Positions 17,458-25,794 are shown, counted from the stretch's first letter. The stretch is 64,000 bases of DNA from a bacterium (GCA_020350725.1 CP070719.1:2316516-2380515); one strand, 5' to 3'. Program-made: numbers and translations. Notes: generated by a model not told the origin, from the letters alone.

Positions 17458-18636
17458 TTATCGACTGCTGAATTCAGGGGAGCGCTGGATATTCCCCAGC
17501 TCCTCCTCCAACTCCCCCGATACCTGGTACCTTTTCATGAACCTCCGGTCTATCCAGTCCTTGAGGCGAAAAGCAAGACGGCCTTGGTATATCCATTTCC
17601 CCTTCCGCAGGATACCTGTCCCGTCCCCCATGTTCAGGATGAGAAGGAAGGACGGGCTGCCGGGTTCGAAAACCGTAAGCGGTGTCCCCTCCAGGGATGC
17701 CAGAAGGTTGTGGAAGAGGACCGGGTTCTGACGGACCGCGTAGACGCCGACTCTGGCCAGGGGGTCGCCCTCAAGGGTGACACAGTCGCCGCCGCCGAAG
17801 ATCTCCGGAAAGTCGACGCTCTGAAGGCGGTTGTTCACCAGGAGTCCCCCGTCATCGCCTGCAGGGACCTCCGTGTTGCGGAAAAGGGAACTCGGTTTCA
17901 CCCCAACGGCCACGAAGGTGATGAGGCTGTCGATGGCCTGCCCGTCCTCCATCTTCACACTGCCTGCGGTGATCTCTTCTACGGGGACATCCTCGTGGAT
18001 GGCAACACCCCTTGATGCCAGGGATTCAAACGCCAGATCCCGTACCCTTCGGGGCAACCTTCCCAGCAGCTTCCCCCCCGTCAGAAGGGTGATCCTGGAG
18101 GGCCTCTGGAGACGCTGAGTCAGGGCCCAGACAGACCCGGCGAGTTCCACTCCCGCCGGTCCTCCTCCCACCACACAGACGGCGATCTCCTCCCCGGCGG
18201 GCTGGTCGCGATGGAGGGCCTCAAGGGCCAACCTCCCCCTGAGAAGGTTCTCGATGGGCTTAACGGTAAATATGTTTCGGCCCTCCCGGACAATGCGTCC
18301 GGTGGGAACTTCGCTACCGATGTTGAAGGACACGGTATCGTAAGGGATCGTGATGCCCGACGCGAGGACCAGCTCCTTCTCACGGGGGCGGATGTCCTCG
18401 ATCCGGTCCTCGATGAAACGGCCTCCGCGGTCAACCACCATCTTGCGGATGTGGAAGCGGATCTGCTGGGGGCGGTAATGACCCGAGACCATACCGGGGG
18501 CCATTCCGGAATAGTAATGATAAGGGGACGGGCCGACGACGGTCACCTGGTGGCCGCGCGAGGTGATCTCACCGGTTCGTAACAGGGTCGTGAGGTGGGC
18601 ATGACCACCTCCTGCCAGCACCAGATGGCGGCCCAT
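17458..18636 (-). CDS. FAD-dependent oxidoreductase of the SelD-associated (TIGR03169-like) family
   Basis: 392-residue NDH-2-like flavoprotein. FAD-binding LVLAGGGHAHLTTLLR at the N-terminus, then PYHYYSGMAPGMVSGHY and TVKPIENL, which characterise the family that elsewhere forms the N-terminal half of fused selenophosphate synthetases. NAD(P)-binding GGGPAGVELAGSV lies near residue 155 and FGGGDC near 295. No CxxC redox pair is evident. Its stop is 105 bases before the start of the Sec-rhodanese on the same strand, so the two are likely co-transcribed. Role unknown; a part in selenium or sulfur reduction is inference from family and neighbour. Confidence 0.82.
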   Translation of the reverse strand: MGRHLVLAGGGHAHLTTLLRTGEITSRGHQVTVVGPSPYHYYSGMAPGMVSGHYRPQQIRFHIRKMVVDRGGRFIEDRIEDIRPREKELVLASGITIPYDTVSFNIGSEVPTGRIVREGRNIFTVKPIENLLRGRLALEALHRDQPAGEEIAVCVVGGGPAGVELAGSVWALTQRLQRPSRITLLTGGKLLGRLPRRVRDLAFESLASRGVAIHEDVPVEEITAGSVKMEDGQAIDSLITFVAVGVKPSSLFRNTEVPAGDDGGLLVNNRLQSVDFPEIFGGGDCVTLEGDPLARVGVYAVRQNPVLFHNLLASLEGTPLTVFEPGSPSFLLILNMGDGTGILRKGKWIYQGRLAFRLKDWIDRRFMKRYQVSGELEEELGNIQRSPEFSSR

Positions 18637-18738
18637 GGTCGAAGGTCTCCCGGGATCGCTTTCTTGTTAAGAAGGAAATGTCCTGTATATGGAAAAAGGG
18701 TAGCAGCTGCCGATGGGATGTCAATGGGGTGGCAAAAT

Positions 18739-18960
18739 GGAGATGGGGGGTTAGAGATTGGAGATTGGACATTGGATATTAGAGATTAGATATTAGAGAG
18801 TGGATATTGGAGATTAGATATTGGAGGTTGGGCATCGGGAATGGAGGATCGGAGGACAGGTTCCGGTTCACGGTTCGCAGTATGAGCTCAAAAACCGATA
18901 CCGCAGCCGATGTCTTCCGTTGCCCGTTGCAACTTGACCCTTGGGCGGTTTTCTGCTCCC
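18739..18960 (-). repeat. Right arm of the inverted repeat pair
   Basis: Inverted counterpart of 16266-16501. The outer portion (18838-18945) is nearly unique sequence shared between arms, including the inverted form of GAGCTCATACTGCGAACCGT. The inner portion (18739-18838) is GAGATTGGATATTAG-type simple repeat. Together the arms enclose about 2.2 kb. Confidence 0.85.
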
Positions 18961-19059
18961 TTGACGCCGGCCTCCAGACTCAGGCCGGGGCCCAGACGCC
19001 AGGGAAGACGGGACGAGGAGACGGGGGGGGCGGGTGGGGGAACGCGGGAGAAGAAGCGG

Positions 19060-19101
19060 CAGTCATTGCGAGCCGATATCCAGGTGAAGCAATCCCAGGG
19101 G
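19060..19101 (+). repeat. GTCATTGCGA...GGTGAAGCAATC repeat copy
   Basis: Copy of a dispersed repeat that reads GTCATTGCGAACCG, a variable middle, then GTGAAGCAATCTC. Other copies start near 29797, 53182 and 53408. The palindromic ends (ATTGCGA.. and ..GAAGCAAT) suggest a small mobile or extragenic palindrome. It lies just outside the right inverted repeat arm, in the 570-base gap 18637-19208, which otherwise holds no gene. Confidence 0.7.
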
Positions 19102-19162
19102 AGATCTCGGACGATAACGTCTTCCTGCTCTCCGGACATCCCCCGGGACACCTGGTATTCTG

Positions 19163-19168
19163 TATAAT
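19163..19168 (+). promoter_or_regulatory. Perfect -10 box before the small-gene operon
   Basis: TATAAT at 19163-19168 with no good -35 at 16-18 bases. It lies 40 bases before the first ATG at 19209, a plausible distance for a short leader. Confidence 0.4.
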
Positions 19169-19208
19169 TAACTGCAGAGCGAGAATACAAATGGAGGAGC
19201 AGCGCTGT

Positions 19209-19445
19209 ATGGTCGATCAGATCACCACCTGGATCAAAGGCCTTCCCTGGAGTATGGTCGTTCTGGCCTGTCTCACCCTGGGTCTCGCACCCTTTTCTCC
19301 GCCCCACATCTGGGAGAAGCTGCACCTTCTCCTTAAAGGCAGGTTGATTCGCCCCATAGACTGGCTCGATCTGATCTTCCACGGGGTCCCGTGGCTGATC
19401 CTCATCGCCAAGCTGGTCTTCAGGGGGAATGGAGGTGTAAGATGA
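19209..19445 (+). CDS. Small conserved membrane protein
   Basis: 78 residues with two hydrophobic segments, WSMVVLACLTLGLAPFSPP and DLIFHGVPWLILIAKLVF, joined by HIWEKLHLLLKGRLIRPIDW. Proteins of this pattern are widespread and often labelled RND transporter in databases, but they are far too short to be one, and the function is unknown. ATG at 19209 is preceded by GGAGGAG with 8-base spacing. The longer in-frame opening to 18807 runs through repeat DNA and was not used. The stop overlaps the next start as ATGA, so the two are translationally coupled. Confidence 0.72.
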   Translation: MVDQITTWIKGLPWSMVVLACLTLGLAPFSPPHIWEKLHLLLKGRLIRPIDWLDLIFHGVPWLILIAKLVFRGNGGVR

Positions 19446-19642
19446 TTGAGGTTAAGACGTTCGCCACTCCCCTCAAGGTCTTCCAGGCCCATGAGGAGCT
19501 GGAAGCCCTGGACGAGCAGGTCAACGGTTTTCTGGCCGGCCAGGGGATCGACGAGGTGGTGTCGGTCAGCGACGCCGTCACCACCGATCAGACCGGCGCC
19601 GCCATCGGGCTGGTGAGGGTTCTGGCCTATCGAAAGCCCTGA
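19442..19642 (+). CDS. Conserved small protein of unknown function
   Basis: 66 residues, MIEVKTFATPLKVFQAHEEL followed by a short acidic middle and ending LVRVLAYRKP. No membrane segment, signal peptide or cysteine. It starts within the stop codon of the preceding small membrane protein (ATGA overlap), which supports it as a real gene despite its size. Secondary structure looks like a small alpha/beta fold. I do not recognise the family. Confidence 0.62.
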   Translation: MIEVKTFATPLKVFQAHEELEALDEQVNGFLAGQGIDEVVSVSDAVTTDQTGAAIGLVRVLAYRKP

Positions 19643-19667
19643 CGGTCCCTCAGGCAGGAGGTTCCCC

Positions 19668-19874
19668 TTGAAAGCCAAGACGATCGTGTTTCTGACCCTT
19701 TTGAGCCTTTCCCTGGTTCTTCTCCTGCAGAACGCCCAGGTGGTTTCCGTGAAGTTTTTCTTCTGGGAGATCAGCATGTCACGGGTGATCATGTTCCCCC
19801 TGCTCATCCTCCTCGGCTTTGCCCTCGGATACGTGGCGGGCACTACGGGGAAAAAAAGACGGGGAAGGGTATAG
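19668..19874 (+). CDS. LapA/DUF1049-like small membrane protein
   Basis: 68 residues: two membrane helices around QNAQVVSVKFFFWEISMSRV, the typical NxxxVxxxFF..W core of LapA-domain proteins, and a basic tail. TTG start at 19668 follows CAGGAGG with proper spacing. LapA proteins of Gram-negative bacteria take part in lipopolysaccharide assembly or its regulation with LapB. No lapB is adjacent, so the role here is only by family. Third gene of a three-gene set of tiny proteins. Confidence 0.8.
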   Translation: MKAKTIVFLTLLSLSLVLLLQNAQVVSVKFFFWEISMSRVIMFPLLILLGFALGYVAGTTGKKRRGRV

Positions 19875-19885
19875 AACTCCGTAAG

Positions 19886-19925
19886 GGGCAAATCCCCGGG
19901 CTCAAGGACGGGTTGCCCTCTTTTC
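19886..19925 (+). terminator. Possible terminator of the small-gene operon
   Basis: GGGCAA (19886) can pair with TTGCCC (19913-19918), which is followed by TCTTTTC. The loop is long and partly self-complementary. It sits between two convergent genes, where a terminator is expected. Confidence 0.4.
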
Positions 19926-19982
19926 GGGCCGGGGTTCGCACTCCAGTCAACGGCAGGTCGGGGCGGTTTGCCGCCGGGTCCC

Positions 19983-21242
19983 TCACGGTCGGCCGGTTGG
20001 CAGGGCCCTCCAATCCTCCAGGAACCTCCTCCCTCCATGCTCCATGATCCTGTCGATGTCCATGGTATTCCTCTTCCGGTCAACCGCTTCCCGGACCACC
20101 CGGATATCTTCAGGATCACCGTCGTGCAGATATCCGAACTTGAGGAGGTTTCCCAGAGGGAGGAGGGCGGGGACAGTGTAATAATCGCTCCCCGGCGGGC
20201 CGTCACGGCCCACATACATCCCGAAAAGGGGTCTCGGTTCACCGAGAAGGATCTCGGCCGTGTAGAGGGGATCGCACGGCGACAGGTACCTCATATCGTA
20301 ATCGATCTCCACCCCGCCTGCCCTCTTTCCATACGTGACGTCAAATCCCCTCAGGAGGGGCGGGTTTTCTCCGCTCAGGAGGTAGTCCAGGTAACGGCTC
20401 CATCGGATGACCCGGTGTGCCACGGGTTCGCCGGAGTCCGAGGCCGGGTAGATCTCGTTGGACCGGAGGGCCACGTCCACCGAGACCCGCCCGTCCCCGG
20501 GCAGGGGCAGGTCCTTGCCCAGGAGATAGGATCTGTGGTGGTTGTGCTGGGCCAGGACCATGGCGACGGGAGACAGGCCCTCGTCCAGGACCACGTGCAC
20601 GGCGACGAAATTGTCCAGCTCGTGCCAGTCCTCACTGCTGAAACCGGCCAGGACCATGAGGATGTCGACGTACCAGGGAAGTCTGGCCGGGAGGCCGCTG
20701 ACGGCAAAGAGCGCATTGTATTTCAGAAAGGTCAGGCGGCGGGTGCCCTTCCCGCCCTCCCCGTCCGGGAAGTCAACCGCTTCCCGGTAGACTCTCCCGT
20801 AGAGGACCGGCCGCCGGGTCTCAAGGGCAACCTCCCGCTCCTGGCCGAGCTTTCTGTCCCATCCCGCCCTTCGGTACCGGTCGAGGGAGAAATCCACAAA
20901 GACACCCCGTTTTCCCCGGTTGGCGTCGAGGACCTCGCGGGTCACGGCCGGTGAGAGGACCTCCCGATCGGGGAAGCGGAGCAGAGCGGCGTGGGGGAGA
21001 TAGTCGCGGTAGAGATCGATGGGGTACCTGCCTCCGGGTGGAAGGATCAGGCGCGGTCGGTAACGCTCGAGCAGCGCCCTGTCCTCGGGAGAGGTTCCCC
21101 GGTACCCCTCGCCATCACACCGGTCCCGGTAATATGAGGCAAATCCGGGGTAGTCGGCAAAGGTGTGGTATCCGTCCCCCGAACATCCACCCAGGGCGAA
21201 AAAAAAGATTGGAAGAAGTATTGGACCAAGGATCCTGGTCAC
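19983..21242 (-). CDS. Predicted outer-surface or periplasmic lipoprotein, unknown function
   Basis: 419 residues. The N-terminus is a lipoprotein signal peptide ending LGGC, where the Cys would be lipidated. The mature protein has no membrane helix, is rich in Tyr, Arg and Asp, and contains RYRPRLILPPGGRYPIDLYR, AVHVVLDEGLSPVAMVLAQH and VDVALRSNEIYPA. The last two faintly recall the Vps62/DUF946 layout, but I would not assign it. Last gene of a minus-strand run starting with sfsA, 156 bases after the cytochrome fusion gene. Confidence 0.7.
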   Translation of the reverse strand: MTRILGPILLPIFFFALGGCSGDGYHTFADYPGFASYYRDRCDGEGYRGTSPEDRALLERYRPRLILPPGGRYPIDLYRDYLPHAALLRFPDREVLSPAVTREVLDANRGKRGVFVDFSLDRYRRAGWDRKLGQEREVALETRRPVLYGRVYREAVDFPDGEGGKGTRRLTFLKYNALFAVSGLPARLPWYVDILMVLAGFSSEDWHELDNFVAVHVVLDEGLSPVAMVLAQHNHHRSYLLGKDLPLPGDGRVSVDVALRSNEIYPASDSGEPVAHRVIRWSRYLDYLLSGENPPLLRGFDVTYGKRAGGVEIDYDMRYLSPCDPLYTAEILLGEPRPLFGMYVGRDGPPGSDYYTVPALLPLGNLLKFGYLHDGDPEDIRVVREAVDRKRNTMDIDRIMEHGGRRFLEDWRALPTGRP

Positions 21243-21398
21243 CTGAACCCATTCCCCCGAACCCGATGGGCAAATTCCGGAGATTGCTCCGTCGGCCCCA
21301 ACAGCCCGAGCCTCCTCCAGATATTGGCATTTCCTTCCGGATGTCAGATGCCGGATCTCCAGGCTTTGGCGGTCTCCCTCTTCCTTTGCCGCCTCTTT

Positions 21399-22352
21399 TC
21401 ACAGCCGCCACAGGGCCACGACGGCAAGAATGACGAGGCAGGCGGCGGTCCCCAGGTAGATCGCCCTGTAGTACCATCGGGTCACATTGCTCTTCTCACC
21501 TCGACCCCCGAGGAGCCTGCCCGCCCTCGGGACCCTCTCCAGGACATCCGGTCCGTGGGGGGCATCCCGGAAGCTGTCGCTCAGATCCTGCCCCGCATGG
21601 TGACCGCCCGGATGGATGCCATGCCGCCAGAGGTTGCGGCCGGTCAGGTCGTAGATGACTCCGTCGGCGGCCGCCAGGGCCTTCCTCTTGCCCCTTCCCG
21701 TGAAGAGGGACAGATCGCCTGTGGTCAGTTCGACCGGTCTGCCGCCGTCGATCTCTTTGGACAACTGCCGGTACCGCCGCCCGGCATAGGGGACGATGTA
21801 CCACGTGATGAACACTGTGGTCGCCAGCAGGCAGAGAACGGCCAGGATCTTCAGGACGAGGAGGAGACCGAAACGGGACGTGAGAAGGCCCGGTATGAAC
21901 AGGACCTTCATGTAGGCCAGGAAGGGGCCGGCAACGATAACCACCGCTGCCCCGTACCACATCTGGCGGAGATATCCCCTGGGGGGGGAGGGAAAATCCC
22001 GATGCCGAAGTGCAGCGGGAAGGAAGAGATAGAGAAAGATCCCCACCCATCCCACTCCGAACAGGATGTGGATGAGATAGGCAGCCGCGTGCAGGATACG
22101 CTGCCCCGGAGTGACGAGAAGTAAGGGGTCGACAGGGGGGGTGGCGCTCTGGAGGGCCTCACGGAAGGCCTCCCCTGAGGGGGTGAGAGGTCCCCCGCCG
22201 AAGGGCGAGATGTGGCAGTGGGAGCAGGCTTGTCCGGTGGCCTTGGCGAAGGGCGGCATGGCGCCGCCCACATCCGGCCGCACCAGGATGAGGGCGACCA
22301 GTGCACACGCGACGGACAGGAACAGGACTGATGCCGGCGGCCCGGATCTCAT
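21399..22352 (-). CDS. Cytochrome c/CopD-like membrane/cytochrome b5 fusion
   Basis: 317 residues in four parts. After an N-terminal hydrophobic leader comes a single c-type heme motif CSHCH. Next is a four-helix membrane domain of the CopD-like type with several His residues (ILHAAAYLIHILFGVGW). Then a short cytochrome b5-like domain, AAADGVIYDLTGRNLWRHG followed by HAGQDLSDSF, in which two His could bind heme; last, a C-terminal membrane helix. A redox wire across the membrane is likely (inference). Its ATG overlaps the stop of the upstream PEPCK-like gene by four bases, so the two are translated together. Confidence 0.72.
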   Translation of the reverse strand: MRSGPPASVLFLSVACALVALILVRPDVGGAMPPFAKATGQACSHCHISPFGGGPLTPSGEAFREALQSATPPVDPLLLVTPGQRILHAAAYLIHILFGVGWVGIFLYLFLPAALRHRDFPSPPRGYLRQMWYGAAVVIVAGPFLAYMKVLFIPGLLTSRFGLLLVLKILAVLCLLATTVFITWYIVPYAGRRYRQLSKEIDGGRPVELTTGDLSLFTGRGKRKALAAADGVIYDLTGRNLWRHGIHPGGHHAGQDLSDSFRDAPHGPDVLERVPRAGRLLGGRGEKSNVTRWYYRAIYLGTAACLVILAVVALWRL

Positions 22353-24148
22353 GACCGGTCCCTCGAGATGAGCTCAAACAGGGCATGTGCAGCCTCCCGC
22401 GGGCCCTCGATCTCGAAGCCGGGAAGGGCCAGCCGGGTCCGGATCTGGGCGAAGAAGGCCCCGGACGAGAAGGCGGCCTCGAAGGTCCTCACGGCCAGTT
22501 CCTCGTGCATGTCCCTGTACTGGGGAGGCCCGAAGATATTGGCGAAGTAGCTGTGCACGAGTCCGATGGAGGTGGTTGTCCCCTTGGCCATGGCGGCGCC
22601 CTCGCGGAAGACCCTCAGGGCGGCCTGTGGGGTCGGCAGGGGATCGACAATGGGGTGGTCCGGGTCCACCTGCTCGTAGTTGTTGGTGTACAGGACGTAG
22701 TCCACGGGGTACCCGGCCGTGACCTCCTCCAGGAAGGCCACCGGCACGACGACTCTGGCATTGACCTTCTGGGGGCTCATGATGATAGCCCGGTCCACCT
22801 GGTTGAAGGCGTACTCCCGGGCGAGATCGTCCAGACGGATGAAGGCACCGATCTCCGTGCCGTAGCCGTGAACCCTTCCGTCAGACCCTATCTCGAGGGA
22901 GCCCATGTCGTCGGCGACGATGGTCATGTCACTGATGGAGTCCCGGCCCAGGGTTCTGAGAGCCTCCAGCGTCTCTGACTTGCCCGTGGCGGTGTCCCCC
23001 ATGATGAGGAGGCTGGCCGTCCTCCCGTTCCTCAGGGTGATCCTTGTCATGGCCCCGTGGAAGGGCATCCGCCCCCTCTTCATGACCCGGACATTGTGGA
23101 GAGTGAGGGCCATCTTCTTCAGATAACCGAAATACCCGAAACGGTCCTCCCCGGGCACCGCGGCGATGAGGAGGTCGTTCGCCTCATCATCGAAGAAGAC
23201 CGTGGGCAGGTCCCCGTACCGCCCCAATTGATCGGACGGGACGCCATAGAGGTAGATCGCCTCCGGGCCGGAGGCGATCTGCTCGTCGGTGGCCAGCTCG
23301 AAGAGATTGGCCAGGGAACAGCCGAGACCCATGAACCGACGATTGAAGTAGATGAATATGACGACGGGACCGACCTGGGCGGGATAGCAGAGCCACTGCT
23401 CCGGGTCGAGATCCAGGTTCTCCAGGGGATTCGTTTCGACCTTCAGGAACTCTCCGGTTCGCCGGTTCTCCGGGGGATCGATGATAAGGGGAGGGTTGAT
23501 GAGGACCTGGCGGACAAAGGGGATGTTGTCCAGACCGGCAACCGTGCCGACGGTGGAGGGCCATTGCCTCTGCACGGCTATGATCCCCACGTCGCACCCG
23601 GCCGAGACCTGACGATAGATGCGGAGGCGATCCCCGGTGATGTTCTCGCAGATGTCTCGATAGAGGGCCCGGACCAGGTGTTTAAGTCTTTCCACAGTGA
23701 TGTTGAAGGTCCTGTATGGTCTCCTGTCGTGGCTGTTGGGGCCCTGCTCGGAGGTGCATATCAGGTACCTGTCATGGGCCCGCCAGAAGTCATAGAAACC
23801 CTCGATAAAGAGATGCAGAGCCCTCCTGTCATTCAGGTAGTGGTCTCCATCCGCGGCAACCCTGGCGGCGTTCTCCAGCCGGGTCTCGGAGAGGTTCCGA
23901 AGCAGGGAGAGCAGGCGTCGGCGGCCCCCGGGGGCTGTCACGTCCGGCGCCATCCTCGCCAGGATCGGACTGGCGTGTCGTTCGAGGTCGTCGAGGTAGA
24001 AGCCGAGAACGGTCTCGAATGCCCTGCTGTTGACCAACTCCTCGGTAGTGGCGCACAGGATCCCCTCCGTGGACAGGATGACCTGCCGATCGTCCCTGAC
24101 GAGGGATCTCAGGTAGATGTCGGGCTTACTGGATGGAGGCATGGTCAT
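22349..24148 (-). CDS. PEPCK-like kinase-fold protein
   Basis: 599 residues. The C-terminal half has a phosphate-binding loop GDTATGKSETLEAL near residue 365, HGAMTRITLRNG just before it, and SISDMTIVADDMGSLE after it, the P-loop and metal-site layout of phosphoenolpyruvate carboxykinase and HPr kinase folds. The N-terminal ~250 residues do not match canonical PEPCK well, and the typical oxaloacetate-binding segments were not identified. It is therefore safer to call it PEPCK-like; its substrate may differ. Located between sfsA and the cytochrome fusion, with a 4-base overlap to the latter. Confidence 0.65.
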   Translation of the reverse strand: MTMPPSSKPDIYLRSLVRDDRQVILSTEGILCATTEELVNSRAFETVLGFYLDDLERHASPILARMAPDVTAPGGRRRLLSLLRNLSETRLENAARVAADGDHYLNDRRALHLFIEGFYDFWRAHDRYLICTSEQGPNSHDRRPYRTFNITVERLKHLVRALYRDICENITGDRLRIYRQVSAGCDVGIIAVQRQWPSTVGTVAGLDNIPFVRQVLINPPLIIDPPENRRTGEFLKVETNPLENLDLDPEQWLCYPAQVGPVVIFIYFNRRFMGLGCSLANLFELATDEQIASGPEAIYLYGVPSDQLGRYGDLPTVFFDDEANDLLIAAVPGEDRFGYFGYLKKMALTLHNVRVMKRGRMPFHGAMTRITLRNGRTASLLIMGDTATGKSETLEALRTLGRDSISDMTIVADDMGSLEIGSDGRVHGYGTEIGAFIRLDDLAREYAFNQVDRAIIMSPQKVNARVVVPVAFLEEVTAGYPVDYVLYTNNYEQVDPDHPIVDPLPTPQAALRVFREGAAMAKGTTTSIGLVHSYFANIFGPPQYRDMHEELAVRTFEAAFSSGAFFAQIRTRLALPGFEIEGPREAAHALFELISRDRS

Positions 24149-24178
24149 GGGAGTTCCGTCCTCTCTCGTGCGTCTCCG

Positions 24179-24898
24179 TCAGGGCAAGGATGGTACGGTC
24201 AGCGGCAGGGTGTCAACGTAAAAGATGCCCGAGGGGCCGACTTCCAGGCTGCAGGCGAGGACCTTGACCCCGGCTTCGACCGCCTCATCGAAGGCCTGGG
24301 CATAATCGGGGTCGATGTCCCGGGCAGGACCGAAGCGGGAACAGTCCGACCTCTGAACGATGTAGAGCATGCATGCGAGATAGCCCTCCGAAAGGGCATC
24401 GATGAGGGTAAGGAGATGCTTTTTCCCCCTCGCGGTACGGGCGTCGGGGAACCTGGCCGTGTCGTTCTCCCGGAGGGTGACGTTCTTGACCTCGGCCAGA
24501 CATCTGGAGGCGCCGTCAGTGAGGACCAGGTCGAGCCTGGAATCACCGTAGGTGTATTCCCGCCCCTCGACCGTGAATCCCTCCAGACCGTCCTTTCCGG
24601 TCAGCCCTTCTGAGACGATCCTGGCTCCGAGTTCGTTGGCGAGCAGAGTGTTCACGCCCACCCATACGGCCTCGGTGCGGACCATCTCCAGGGTGTAGTC
24701 GGTTTTCCTGCCCGGTATCCCCTGGTAGGAAAGCATGACCGGTGAACCGGGGTCGGAGCAGGTCAGCATGCTCCCCGAGTTCGGGGTGAAGGCCGTTACC
24801 GTCCTTCCGTCATCGAGGCGGACATCGGCCAGGAACCGCTTGTATCGCCTCAGGAGGATACCGGGATGGAGATCGTCGAAGGTGTGGATCCTGATCAT
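24179..24898 (-). CDS. sfsA: DNA/RNA nuclease SfsA
   Basis: 239 residues. N-terminal OB-like segment GILLRRYKRFLADVRLDDGR, then TAFTPNSGSMLTC, and the PD-(D/E)xK nuclease core: SRLDLVLTDG, LAEVKNVTL and PDARTARGKKHLLTL. SfsA was first described as a regulator of maltose metabolism and later shown to have nuclease activity. ATG at 24898 gives the usual start MIRIHTFDDL; a TTG nine codons upstream is possible. First gene of the minus-strand run, divergent from the dienelactone hydrolase gene. Confidence 0.92.
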   Translation of the reverse strand: MIRIHTFDDLHPGILLRRYKRFLADVRLDDGRTVTAFTPNSGSMLTCSDPGSPVMLSYQGIPGRKTDYTLEMVRTEAVWVGVNTLLANELGARIVSEGLTGKDGLEGFTVEGREYTYGDSRLDLVLTDGASRCLAEVKNVTLRENDTARFPDARTARGKKHLLTLIDALSEGYLACMLYIVQRSDCSRFGPARDIDPDYAQAFDEAVEAGVKVLACSLEVGPSGIFYVDTLPLTVPSLP

Positions 24899-24937
24899 CG
24901 GATCTCTTTCTCTTTCTTCAGGCAACTCGTTCCGGGA

Positions 24938-24946
24938 TGCTATAAT
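24938..24946 (+). promoter_or_regulatory. Extended -10 promoter of the dienelactone hydrolase gene
   Basis: TGCTATAAT is an exact TG-N-TATAAT extended -10 element, 72 bases before the ATG at 25018, in the gap between divergent genes. Confidence 0.55.
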
Positions 24947-25017
24947 TCTAAAGGTAAGACCGCGAAATGTCTTCCCGGTTTGTTGTCCTTATCCACAAGG
25001 GGGAGAGGAGGAGAGGG

Positions 25018-25794
25018 ATGAAATATCTCGTGGCAGTGATGCTGGTCCTGGGCCTGTCGATGAGCGCCCGCGCCGAGGTGCGGAGCGAGCTGGTGGAATA
25101 CTGGCACGGGGACACGGTCCTGGAGGGTTACCTGGCATGGGACGATTCCGGCGACGGACAGCGCCCGGGCGTCGTCGTTTTTCACGACTGGATGGGTGAA
25201 GGCCCGTTCGACAGGGACGTGGTCAGGAAGCTGGCCGGGATGGGATACATCGCCCTGGCGGCGGATGTCTACGGCAAGGGGGTCAGGCCTAAAGATCAGA
25301 AGGAGGCCGCCCAACAGGCGGGCATCTATCGCGGAGACCGTGGACTCATGCGGGCGAGGGCCAACAGTGCCCTGACCCTCCTGCTCGAGAACGACCTGAC
25401 GGATAAAAACAGGGTCGCAGCCACGGGATATTGCTTCGGCGGCGGTGTGGCCCTCGAGCTGGCCCGGAGCGGAGCGCCCCTCGCCGGGGTCGTGAGCTTC
25501 CACGGCAACCTGGACACCCCGGATCCGAAGGACGCCGGAAACATAAAGGGGAAAATCCTGGTCCTCCACGGAGCGGACGACCCCCTTGTACCTCCTGAGC
25601 AGGTTTCGGCCTTCATCGCGGAGATGCGGTCGGCCGATGTGGACTGGCAGATGGTCCACTACGGCGGCGCCGTGCACGCCTTTACAAACCCCGGTGCGGG
25701 GAACGACAATTCGCGCGGGGCGGCCTTCAACGAGGGGGCGGACAGGCGCTCCTGGCAAGCGATGAGATCGTTCTTTGGTGAGATATTTGACTAA
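25018..25794 (+). CDS. Exported dienelactone hydrolase-family protein
   Basis: 258 residues. Signal peptide MKYLVAVMLVLGLSMSARAE, so periplasmic. The alpha/beta hydrolase core has the DLH triad: Cys in TGYCFGGGVALELA, Asp in LHGADDPLVPPEQ and His in AVHAFTNPGAG. The natural substrate of exported members is unknown; dienelactone degradation is unlikely without other aromatic genes nearby. ATG at 25018 is chosen because GAGAGGAGGAGAGG precedes it and a signal peptide starts there. Confidence 0.88.
   Translation: MKYLVAVMLVLGLSMSARAEVRSELVEYWHGDTVLEGYLAWDDSGDGQRPGVVVFHDWMGEGPFDRDVVRKLAGMGYIALAADVYGKGVRPKDQKEAAQQAGIYRGDRGLMRARANSALTLLLENDLTDKNRVAATGYCFGGGVALELARSGAPLAGVVSFHGNLDTPDPKDAGNIKGKILVLHGADDPLVPPEQVSAFIAEMRSADVDWQMVHYGGAVHAFTNPGAGNDNSRGAAFNEGADRRSWQAMRSFFGEIFD

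Noticed and set aside
18807..19208. 134-codon extension of the small membrane protein
   Set aside because: It runs through inverted-repeat and GTCATTGCGA repeat DNA; a good ribosome-binding site exists at the later ATG.
23057..24613. 518-codon plus-strand frame opposite the PEPCK-like gene and sfsA
   Set aside because: It is antisense to two supported genes and has no recognisable domain.
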